From: UBA4874 sp002399435
GTDB taxonomy: Bacteria; Bacillota; Clostridia; Caldicoprobacterales; DTU083
NCBI GenBank assembly: GCA_036823195.1
Contig: DAISGI010000041.1
Coordinates: 1 to 21,125 of the forward strand
Direction: 5' to 3'
Length of the DNA stretch: 21,125 nucleotides
Each line of letters opens with the position of its first letter. Positions within the stretch are counted from its first letter, which is position 1. Below, piece after piece: positions 7,917 to 14,212 of the stretch. The notes under the pieces were generated by a model. The model was not told the origin of the DNA and ran no database searches. It saw nothing but the letters and a program-made list of their open reading frames with translations. The position numbers and the translations under genes were made by a program.

Positions 7917-9260
7917 ATGCAGAAGGAAATATCTTTTGAGGAATTACGGGAGTTTGAAAACAGTTTTCAGGGCAGCCGCGCCAATCAGGTTGCCATGAAT
8001 GCCGCGTCCACCAATGGTGTGATCAAGGCAGCGACCAATCCGCTGGTATTTGGAAAAGTGCCGCATAATTTTTCCGTCAGTCTGGAGCAGGGCGATATCA
8101 CGAATCAGAAGCAGAGCGGCAGATGCTGGATGTTTTCCGCACTGAATACGATGCGGTATCGGATTATCAAAAAGCTGAATCTGAAGACATTTGAATTGTC
8201 CCAGAGCTATCCTTTGTTTTATGACAAGCTGGAAAAGGCCAATTATTTTCTGGAAAGCATCCTGGAAACGATGAAGGAGGAACGGGACGGAAGGCTGATT
8301 GCCCATTTGCTGTCTGAACCCATGAATGACGGCGGGCAGTGGGATATGCTGGTCAACCTTGTGAATAAGTACGGCGTGGTTCCCAAATATGCCATGCCGG
8401 AAACGGTCAATTCCGAGAACACAAGGGAAATGGACGGCTTTTTGACCAAGCTGCTGCGTCAGTATGCCTGTGAACTGCGGGAAGGATTCCAGGCCGGCAA
8501 ATCCGTGGAAACCCTTCGGGAGAAAAAGAAGGAATATATGAATCATATCTATACGATTCTTTGTATCTGCCTGGGAGTGCCTCCCAAGTCCTTTGACTTT
8601 GAAGCAAGGGGAGAAGACAAGACCTATACCTGCGACAGGAACATCACGCCGGTGGAGTTTTTCAAAAAATATGTGGATATGGATCTGGAGCAGTATATCA
8701 GCCTCATCAACGCTCCTACCGCCGACAAGCCATTTCACAGGACCTATACGGTTTCCTATCTGGGAAATGTGAAGGAAGGCAGACCTGTGAAGTACCTGAA
8801 CCTGGAACTGGCTCCGATCAAGGCAGCCGCCATTGCACAGCTGAAGGACAATGAGCCGGTATGGTTTGGCTGCGACGTGGGGCAGAGCAGTCTGGGAAAG
8901 AAAGGAATCCTGGATGTGGATGCCGTTCGGGTGAACGATCTGTTTGGCACGGAGTTTTCCATGAACAAGGCACAGAGACTGGATTACGGAGAAAGTCTTA
9001 TGACCCATGCCATGGTCTTTATGGGTGTGGACCTGGATGAGAAGGGAAATCCCACCCGGTGGAGAGTGGAAAACAGCTGGGGGAAAGAGACCGGTAAAGA
9101 AGGGTACATGGTCATGAGCGACAAATGGTTTGATGAGTTCGTGTATCAGGTTGTTGTGAACAAAAAATATCTGCCGGAAGCCATTCAAAAGGAATGGGAG
9201 CAGGAGCCGATTCCCCTGAAGCCCTGGGATCCCATGGGATCTCTGGCAAAACAGATATGA
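7917..9260 (+). CDS. pepC: Aminopeptidase C (bleomycin hydrolase family, C1B)
   Basis: Cytoplasmic cysteine aminopeptidase that removes N-terminal residues from peptides; family members form a hexameric barrel. Seen: 447 residues, the usual length. The papain-type active site is complete: Q64 (oxyanion) and C70 in NQKQSGRCWMFSALN, H364 in LMTHAMVFMGV, and N386 in RVENSWGKE. The C-terminal tail, which blocks the active site in this family, is present. The frame is open from 7854, but that extension is translated repeat sequence. The ATG at 7917 has GGAAGG about 10 bases upstream and starts the conserved part. It follows the peptide importer but has its own promoter. There is no signal peptide. 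Confidence 0.96.
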   Translation: MQKEISFEELREFENSFQGSRANQVAMNAASTNGVIKAATNPLVFGKVPHNFSVSLEQGDITNQKQSGRCWMFSALNTMRYRIIKKLNLKTFELSQSYPLFYDKLEKANYFLESILETMKEERDGRLIAHLLSEPMNDGGQWDMLVNLVNKYGVVPKYAMPETVNSENTREMDGFLTKLLRQYACELREGFQAGKSVETLREKKKEYMNHIYTILCICLGVPPKSFDFEARGEDKTYTCDRNITPVEFFKKYVDMDLEQYISLINAPTADKPFHRTYTVSYLGNVKEGRPVKYLNLELAPIKAAAIAQLKDNEPVWFGCDVGQSSLGKKGILDVDAVRVNDLFGTEFSMNKAQRLDYGESLMTHAMVFMGVDLDEKGNPTRWRVENSWGKETGKEGYMVMSDKWFDEFVYQVVVNKKYLPEAIQKEWEQEPIPLKPWDPMGSLAKQI

Positions 9261-9272
9261 CGCTTTGACGAG

Positions 9273-9341
9273 ACAGCTTTGTGAAACAGTTTTATCGAAA
9301 CAGCTTTGACGAAACAGCTTTGTCGAAACGGCTTTGTCGAA
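9273..9341 (+). repeat. 13-14-bp tandem repeat, five copies, after pepC
   Basis: Units of the type ACAGCTTTGACGAA starting at 9273, 9286, 9300, 9314 and 9328, with point differences, and a degenerate unit before the first. The array begins just after the pepC stop codon. Confidence 0.88.
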
Positions 9342-9342
9342 T

Positions 9343-9358
9343 GTGCCTGCGCAGGCAC
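9343..9358. repeat. 16-bp perfect palindrome
   Basis: GTGCCTGCGCAGGCAC reads the same on both strands. It follows directly on the repeat array after pepC. It could be a protein-binding site or a weak hairpin; no T-tract follows. Confidence 0.7.
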
Positions 9359-9392
9359 CATCGCCGCAGCTGAAAATGACAGGAAAATCATT

Positions 9393-9425
9393 GACCCGCA
9401 TCTTTACGCAAGAGGCGGGTCTTTT
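9393..9425 (+). terminator. Intrinsic terminator of pepC
   Basis: GACCCGC (9393-9399) pairs with GCGGGTC (9415-9421), with an inner TCTT/AAGA pairing after one mismatch, followed by TTTTC. It lies about 130 bases after the pepC stop, behind the repeats. Confidence 0.8.
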
Positions 9426-9763
9426 CATGCTTTTTATCCTGTGGATCTTATTTGGACCCCATGGAGCTGAAAATAAAGTCATATTTGCGGATACCCATAC
9501 ATACTATAAAACAGATAAGCGTTCCTTGTTATTTTGCAGAAATACGACTTTTGCATTGAAAGGAAAAAGATATCTGAAAAGTTTTCGTAGAAGGAATGGG
9601 AAATTTTTCGGAAATTAGAGGAAATACAAGGAAGAAAGAGAATAAGTAATTGATTGAAGAGAATTAGAGTAGCGAAGCGGGAGAAGTCGGGATAATTATG
9701 GACGGCAGGGGATATGATACCGGATCAATCAGTCAGGTCACGTTACATGGGGGAGGGTTTTAT
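9426..9763. other. 338-base gap without a recognisable gene
   Basis: Between the pepC terminator and the small gene at 9764 I see no conserved protein or RNA. An open frame on the plus strand (9334-9618) crosses the terminator and has no family resemblance. TATAAA at 9505 could be a -10 element, but no good -35 element lies 17 bases upstream. Confidence 0.5.
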
Positions 9764-9922
9764 ATGGATGAGAACCAACACTGTGTCACTGCCCTCGTTG
9801 AAATATGCAAGGATTTTGTAAATTACCTGAATACCCTGAAGGAAAAAGGCATTTTGGATGAAGAGGAATACGAACAATATACGAAGAAAAAATACCAGTT
9901 CATTCATAAGATGGAAAAATGA
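9764..9922 (+). CDS. Small SHOCT-like protein, 52 residues
   Basis: Function unknown. The protein is short, charged and predicted helical. Its second half, LKEKGILDEEEYEQYTKKK, resembles the SHOCT motif (Leu-rich helix, GI-turn, acidic EEEY/F, basic helix) found alone or at the C-terminus of many bacterial proteins, where it is thought to mediate oligomerisation. The start at 9764 has GGGGGAGG about seven bases upstream; an in-frame ATG at 9698 would add 22 residues without a comparable site. There is no membrane segment. The gene has its own terminator overlapping its stop codon and lies alone between pepC and fhs. The SHOCT assignment is from pattern reading only. Confidence 0.7.
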   Translation: MDENQHCVTALVEICKDFVNYLNTLKEKGILDEEEYEQYTKKKYQFIHKMEK

Positions 9923-9950
9923 CCGGACTCTCGGCCATTTTTCCTTTTTT
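9913..9950 (+). terminator. Intrinsic terminator overlapping the stop of the small SHOCT-like gene
   Basis: GGAAAAATG (9913-9921) pairs with CATTTTTCC (9936-9944), then one A-C mismatch and CCG/CGG, loop of six bases, followed by TTTTTT. The last codons and the TGA stop of the 52-residue protein form the left arm, so ribosomes and terminator formation overlap. Confidence 0.85.
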
Positions 9951-10004
9951 CTGCATGCTTGTTTCTTTTCCCTGTTCTCATTTTTGTCCCTTGGCGCTAT
10001 CATC

Positions 10005-10034
10005 ATGGAAGGGCAGCGGCTATTTTTGTATAAT
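10005..10034 (+). promoter_or_regulatory. Candidate promoter of the fhs-fchA-folD operon
   Basis: A perfect TATAAT lies at 10029-10034, about 38 bases before the fhs start. The -35 region near 10005-10011 (ATGGAAG) matches poorly, so an activator or a weak promoter is possible. No riboswitch fits in the roughly 30-base leader. Confidence 0.5.
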
Positions 10035-10071
10035 GGTTTAGACAGGCACTTAAATTCAGGGAGGTTGGGAT

Positions 10072-11823
10072 ATGCAGTATAAAAGCGATATTGAAATCGC
10101 GCAAAGTGTGAAGATGAAGCCGATCCGGGAAGTGGCAGCGACCCTTGGGATCGGGGAGGACGACATGGAACCTTATGGCAAATACAAATGCAAGGTAAAC
10201 AGCCTGGCTCCTGCGGAGGATGGAATGGGAGACTGCGGTCAGACCGGGAACAGCGGTCAGACCGGGAACTGCAGTCAGGCCGGGAACAGCGGACCGGCGG
10301 AACATGGCAGGCTGATCCTGGTGACTGCCATCAACCCGACTCCTGCCGGGGAAGGCAAGACCACCACGACCATCGGGCTTGGGGATGCCCTGCGAAAGCT
10401 GGGCAAAAAGGTTGTCCTGGCCATCCGGGAGCCGTCCCTGGGTCCGGTGTTCGGCATAAAGGGAGGAGCTGCCGGAGGAGGATATGCCCAGGTCGTTCCC
10501 ATGGAGGACATCAATCTGCACTTTACCGGGGACATGCATGCCATCAGTGCTGCCAATAACCTCCTGGCAGCCATGTTGGACAACCATATCTATCAGGGAA
10601 ATGAACTGGGTCTGGATGTGCGGAAGATTACCTGGAAACGCTGTATGGATATGAACGACCGGCAGCTTCGGTTTATCACGGACGGACTGGGCGGCAGGAC
10701 CAACGGGGTTCCCCGGGAAGACGGATTTGACATCACGGCCGCATCGGAGATTATGGCAATCCTGTGTCTGTCCAGAGACATGGAGGATCTGAAGGCCCGG
10801 CTGGGGAAAATCGTGGTAGGCTATACAAGGGACGATCAGCCTGTTACGGCAGGGCAGCTGAAAGCGGAAGGGGCCATGGCAGCTCTGCTCCGGGATGCGA
10901 TAAAACCTAACCTGGTTCAGACACTGGAGCATACCCCGGCCTTTGTTCACGGCGGGCCGTTTGCCAATATTGCCCATGGCTGCAGCAGTATCGCGGCAAC
11001 CCGGATGGCGATGCAGCTGGGGGATTATACCGTGACGGAAGCCGGTTTCGGCGCGGATCTGGGGGCGGAAAAGTTCCTGGATATCAAATGCCGTATGGGC
11101 GGTCTGAAGCCGTCTGCCGTCGTCATTGTGGCTACGGTTCGGGCCCTGAAGCTGCATGGAGGGGCACGGAAGGACGCTTTGGGGAAAGAAAACCTCAGCG
11201 CATTGGAAAAGGGAATTCCCAATTTGCTCAAGCATATTGAGAACATTACAGTGAAGTTTGGCCTGCCGGCGGTGGTGGCCGTCAACCGTTTCCCCACGGA
11301 TACGGAGGCGGAGCTCCGCTTTGTGGAGGATCAGTGCAGGAAGCGGAAGGTCGCTGTGGCTTTGTCGGAAGTCTGGGCAAAGGGAGGAGAAGGAGGCATC
11401 CAGCTGGCAAGGGAGGTACTCCGGCTGGCAGATGGGAAAGGCAGCAACGGGTTCCACTTTCTCTATCCGGATGAAATGCCGCTGAGGGGGAAGATGGAAA
11501 CCATTGCCGGAGAGATCTACGGAGCGGACGGTGTGGACTATACCCCCGCAGCCCAAAAGGAAATCGACCGGCTGGAATCCCTGGGATTTGGCAGGCTTCC
11601 TGTCTGCATTGCCAAGACGCAGTACTCCCTTTCGGACGATGCGAAGAAACTGGGCCGTCCGGAGGGATTCCACATTACTGTCCGGAATGTAAAGGTATCC
11701 GCAGGAGCCGGCTTTGTCGTAGCACTGACCGGGGACATCATGACCATGCCCGGGCTGTCCCGGGTGCCGGCAGCGGAGAAGATCGACGTCAGCCCTGCAG
11801 GGGTGATTTCCGGTTTGTTCTGA
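10072..11823 (+). CDS. fhs: Formate-tetrahydrofolate ligase
   Basis: ATP-dependent ligase joining formate to tetrahydrofolate to give 10-formyl-THF, the entry of formate into one-carbon metabolism (acetogenesis, purine or glycine metabolism). Seen: 583 residues; the N-terminus SDIEIAQSVKMKPI; the P-loop PTPAGEGKTTTTIG; REPSLGPVFGIKGGAAGGGYAQVVPMEDINLHFTGD region; GGPFANIAHGC; LSEVWAKGGEGG; and the C-terminal TGDIMTMPGLSRVPAAEKID. All are nearly invariant in the family. The usual length is about 555-560. The extra two dozen residues lie between KYKCKV and GRLILVTA (about residues 45-78) and are built from an 18-bp tandem repeat. GGGAGG precedes the ATG. First gene of the operon, 32 bases before fchA. 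Confidence 0.97.
   Translation: MQYKSDIEIAQSVKMKPIREVAATLGIGEDDMEPYGKYKCKVNSLAPAEDGMGDCGQTGNSGQTGNCSQAGNSGPAEHGRLILVTAINPTPAGEGKTTTTIGLGDALRKLGKKVVLAIREPSLGPVFGIKGGAAGGGYAQVVPMEDINLHFTGDMHAISAANNLLAAMLDNHIYQGNELGLDVRKITWKRCMDMNDRQLRFITDGLGGRTNGVPREDGFDITAASEIMAILCLSRDMEDLKARLGKIVVGYTRDDQPVTAGQLKAEGAMAALLRDAIKPNLVQTLEHTPAFVHGGPFANIAHGCSSIAATRMAMQLGDYTVTEAGFGADLGAEKFLDIKCRMGGLKPSAVVIVATVRALKLHGGARKDALGKENLSALEKGIPNLLKHIENITVKFGLPAVVAVNRFPTDTEAELRFVEDQCRKRKVAVALSEVWAKGGEGGIQLAREVLRLADGKGSNGFHFLYPDEMPLRGKMETIAGEIYGADGVDYTPAAQKEIDRLESLGFGRLPVCIAKTQYSLSDDAKKLGRPEGFHITVRNVKVSAGAGFVVALTGDIMTMPGLSRVPAAEKIDVSPAGVISGLF
10237..10290 (+). repeat. 18-bp in-frame tandem repeat inside fhs, three copies
   Basis: GGTCAGACCGGGAACAGC at 10237, then two copies with one and three changes, at 10255 and 10273. 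They encode six-residue Gly/Gln/Asn/Ser blocks that form an insertion before the P-loop of formate-tetrahydrofolate ligase. Confidence 0.95.
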
Positions 11824-11855
11824 TCAAAAATATATTTTCAGGAGGGGACACGGTC

Positions 11856-12482
11856 ATGATGGAGAAAAGCTGCAGGGAATTCCTCGATATGCTGGCCTCC
11901 CGGGCACCGGTTCCGGGAGGAGGCGGCGCTTCCGCCCTGGCAGGTGCTCTGGGCATGGCTTTGGGCAGCATGGTGGGAAACCTGACGTTGAATAAGAAAA
12001 AATATGAAAATGTGCAGGATGATATTCAGGGCATCCTTGGCAGGGCGAGTGCCCTGCAGCAGGAGCTGCTTGTCCTGGTGGAAAAGGATGCGGAGGTTTT
12101 TGCACCGCTTGCGAGGGTGTATGGTCTTCCCAAAGGAACAGAGGAAGAAAAGAAAATCCGGAAGGAAGAAATGGAAGCCGCATTGGGGAATGCGTGCAGT
12201 GTTCCCATGAAAATCATGGAAAAATGTCTGGAATGCATCGATCTGCATGAGGAATTGTCCGAAAAGGGAACCAAAATGGCCATCAGTGATATCGGCGTAG
12301 GCGTACTGCTCTGCAAATCGGCCCTGATGGGTGCGCAGCTGAACGTGCAGATCAATACTTCCTCCATGAGGAACAGGACCTGTGCGGAAGAGCTGAATGC
12401 CAGGGCGGCCCGGATGATGGAGTCCGGCGTCCGAAAAGCAGATCTGGTTTATCAGGGAGTGGAGAAACGGATTGCCGGCTGA
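11856..12482 (+). CDS. fchA: Methenyltetrahydrofolate cyclohydrolase (FTCD-C family)
   Basis: Predicted to interconvert 10-formyl-THF and 5,10-methenyl-THF. Seen: 208 residues, the usual length for stand-alone members; the N-terminal REFLDMLASRAPVPGGGGASALAGALG signature region of the cyclodeaminase/cyclohydrolase family; SMVGNLTLNKKKY; and the later SDIGVGVLLCKSALMGA helix. AGGAGGGG (11840-11847) lies eight bases before the ATG at 11856; a second ATG follows at 11859. It lies between fhs and folD with short gaps, which favours the cyclohydrolase role over formiminoglutamate breakdown (no histidine-degradation genes nearby). The adjacent FolD seems to lack cyclohydrolase residues, which makes this enzyme the likely provider of that step. 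Confidence 0.92.
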   Translation: MMEKSCREFLDMLASRAPVPGGGGASALAGALGMALGSMVGNLTLNKKKYENVQDDIQGILGRASALQQELLVLVEKDAEVFAPLARVYGLPKGTEEEKKIRKEEMEAALGNACSVPMKIMEKCLECIDLHEELSEKGTKMAISDIGVGVLLCKSALMGAQLNVQINTSSMRNRTCAEELNARAARMMESGVRKADLVYQGVEKRIAG

Positions 12483-12504
12483 CCGGTGTAGAGGAGGGAG
12501 CGCA

Positions 12505-13359
12505 GTGATTCTGAAAGGTTCTGAGGTATCCCGGGCCATGAAGGACCGGGCGGCATCCGATGTGGACAGGCTGAAGAGAAAAGGGGTTCTTCCTCATCTG
12601 GCGCTGGTCCGTCTGGGAGATCGGCCGGATGACCGGACCTATGAGCGGTCCGCCATAAAAAAATGTGAAGGATGGGGCATCCGGTGGTCCGTTTTTTCTT
12701 ATCCGGAAGACACATCCCAGGAGGAATTGATCCGGGAAATCAAAAAGCTCAATCAGGATGCATCCATTCACGGGATTCTGGTTTTCCGGCCCTTGCCCCG
12801 GCACATCCGGGAAGACGCCGTTCAATATGCCATGGATCCTGAAAAGGATGTGGACTGCTTCAGCCCCATTAATGTGGCGAAGGTTTTTGAAGGGGACAGC
12901 AGTGGATTTGCACCCTGCACGCCGGAGGCGGTGCTGGAGATCCTTGATTTTTACCGGATCCCCATAGAGGGGAAAAATATTGTGGTCGTGGGCAGGAGCA
13001 TGGTGGTGGGAAGACCAGTTGCCATGCTGCTGCTTCAGAGACATGGTACGGTCACCATCTGCCACACCCGGACAGCGAACCGGGCGGAGATTTGCCGGAA
13101 TGCCGAAATTCTTGTGGCGGCAGCCGGCAGGCCCGGCCTCATTACGCCGGACGATGTCGGGCAGGGAGCAGTTGTGATAGATGTGGGGACCAATGTGGAT
13201 GAAAAAGGGAATCTCTGCGGAGATGTTCGCTTTGACGAAGTACGCGCAAAAGCGGGATATCTCACCCCGGTGCCGGGAGGAGTGGGCACGGTTACCACCT
13301 CGGTCCTGGCAAGGCATGTTGTCCAGGCTGCAATGAGGGCTTGTGGCGAAAGTCAGTAA
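12505..13359 (+). CDS. folD: Methylenetetrahydrofolate dehydrogenase, FolD family, cyclohydrolase residues lost
   Basis: Oxidises 5,10-methylene-THF to methenyl-THF (or the reverse). Seen: 284 residues; catalytic-domain segment LVRLGDRPDDRTYERSAIKK; KDVDCFSPINV; the Rossmann part GRSMVVGRPVAMLL and HTRTAN; and the C-terminal TPVPGGVGTVTTSVL. Start is GTG at 12505 behind GAGGAGGGAG; the frame upstream overlaps fchA and is not conserved. In bifunctional FolD (E. coli Y50, K54, Q98, D121) the lysine and glutamine serve cyclohydrolase chemistry. Here Y46 and D115 are kept, but the lysine is A50 and the glutamine is F94. This is expected to leave a dehydrogenase only, as in monofunctional relatives, with FchA next door doing the hydrolase step. 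NAD versus NADP use is not determined. Confidence 0.94.
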   Translation: MILKGSEVSRAMKDRAASDVDRLKRKGVLPHLALVRLGDRPDDRTYERSAIKKCEGWGIRWSVFSYPEDTSQEELIREIKKLNQDASIHGILVFRPLPRHIREDAVQYAMDPEKDVDCFSPINVAKVFEGDSSGFAPCTPEAVLEILDFYRIPIEGKNIVVVGRSMVVGRPVAMLLLQRHGTVTICHTRTANRAEICRNAEILVAAAGRPGLITPDDVGQGAVVIDVGTNVDEKGNLCGDVRFDEVRAKAGYLTPVPGGVGTVTTSVLARHVVQAAMRACGESQ

Positions 13360-13360
13360 C

Positions 13361-13444
13361 TGCAATGGAAGGCAAATGAGCCACAAATGGTTGATCGCCA
13401 TTGATGGAACACAAAGATTTTATCGGTACTGGCAATGGGGCTGA
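13361..13444 (+). pseudogene. Possible short transposase remnant
   Basis: A frame from 13361, with an ATG at 13376, ends at TGA 13442-13444 and reads SHKWLIAIDGTQRFYRYW. A short hydrophobic strand followed by IDGT resembles the first catalytic Asp region of some DDE transposases. Only about 27 codons remain, with no inverted repeats, so this is a weak assignment from pattern memory. Confidence 0.2.
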
Positions 13445-13454
13445 TCAGCCCCAT
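13435..13454. repeat. 20-bp perfect palindrome at a composition boundary
   Basis: ATGGGGCTGATCAGCCCCAT is fully self-complementary. It lies 75 bases after the folD stop, exactly where GC-rich sequence gives way to AT-rich sequence. As RNA it can form an 8-bp hairpin with a GATC loop but lacks a T-tract, so a role as folD terminator is doubtful. Confidence 0.8.
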
Positions 13455-13456
13455 AA

Positions 13457-13927
13457 CAGTCATTCGTTACGCTAACGGTAATTATTGTGCCAAACATTTT
13501 GTTTTATGGAGTAGAGGGTTGGAATCTTCCTGTCCAGTTACTGGATACTACAATACTATACGATTGGAACTTCCTTGGACTTGTGCTGGTCAGATGTGCA
13601 ATGAGCATAATGGCTGCACTGTCTTTTGCATCTGTAAGTTTATTGGTGTCTGTTATCAGTAAGAAGACCTATATAGTGAACGTTATCATGTTAATGATTA
13701 TCATTATTTGCTTTTTGATACCTGACATAAGATCAAGACTTTTTACTCAAATAGCAATGTTGTTACCTGCTCAAATAAATGGTGCCTTATATTACTCTTA
13801 TATAAGTTATAATATATTGGGTCAAATATGTAACGTTTATACAGTTGGATTCATAGTTCACTGTATTTTAGCGATCGTGCTATTTTTATCAGCAAGAGGT
13901 GTGTTCCGTCATCAGGAAATCAAGTAA
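13457..13927 (+). pseudogene. C-terminal remnant of an ABC-2 type transporter permease
   Basis: An open frame from 13457 (after an in-frame TAA at 13454) to TAA at 13927, about 156 codons. A GTG at 13487 could start it but has no ribosome binding site. The product is very hydrophobic, with about four membrane segments, a LLPAQINGALYY loop before the last pair, and the ending ARGVFRHQEIK. This matches the C-terminal part of ABC-2 permeases (full length near 400 residues), including the short basic tail. The N-terminal part and any partner ATPase are absent. The DNA is clearly more AT-rich than its neighbours, which suggests foreign origin followed by decay. It could still be expressed as a small membrane protein, but I favour pseudogene. 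Confidence 0.6.
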
Positions 13928-14076
13928 CATGTTTTATTGAGGAGGATATTTATTATCCAAACTATATATCTAACTAAATGCATAGCTTATCATAGCAATA
14001 AAAGAATACTTTAAAATATTAATCAATAGCTGCCGTATGTCGAATATAGCTTTAGTCCGTATAGTCGTTTGTGGAA
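13928..14076. other. AT-rich stretch without a gene
   Basis: A strong GAGGAGG at about 13939-13945 is followed by no ATG, GTG or TTG at proper distance. Reading from an ATT at 13950 gives only about 20 codons before TAA. This looks like the decayed start of a second gene that once followed the ABC-2 permease. Confidence 0.4.
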
Positions 14077-14105
14077 TTGATTAATCCGACGATTTTTGAT
14101 AAAAT
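14077..14105 (+). promoter_or_regulatory. Sigma-A promoter of the ddh operon
   Basis: TTGATT (14077-14082), a 17-base spacer, TAAAAT (14100-14105). Expected start near 14112, giving a leader of about 100 bases with two hairpins before ddh. Confidence 0.65.
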
Positions 14106-14120
14106 GCAGTATGACCTGTT

Positions 14121-14176
14121 TCCGGACAAGGTCCGGAGAAGATTTTTCATACAGATCTGCAGCTTTACCGCTGCAG
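14121..14176 (+). promoter_or_regulatory. Two perfect hairpins in the ddh leader
   Basis: Hairpin 1: TCCGGAC (14121-14127) with GTCCGGA (14131-14137), loop AAG, followed by GAAGATTTTTC, which resembles an intrinsic terminator. Hairpin 2: CTGCAGC (14157-14163) with GCTGCAG (14170-14176), loop of six bases. The layout would suit transcription attenuation, but I recognise no known riboswitch or T-box. Confidence 0.5.
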
Positions 14177-14212
14177 GTTACTGATACAGAAAACCGGAAG
14201 GAAGGTACGGAC

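Noticed and set aside
9764..9922. Small gene as half of a toxin-antitoxin pair
   Set aside because: No partner gene lies within the surrounding 300 bases and the protein has no DNA-binding or toxin motif.
12472..12504. ATG at 12472 as the folD start
   Set aside because: It lies inside the fchA coding sequence; the GTG at 12505 has a strong ribosome binding site and begins the conserved part.
13457..13927. Part of a lantibiotic or bacteriocin immunity cluster
   Set aside because: Only one truncated permease is present, with no ATPase, precursor peptide or modification enzyme nearby.
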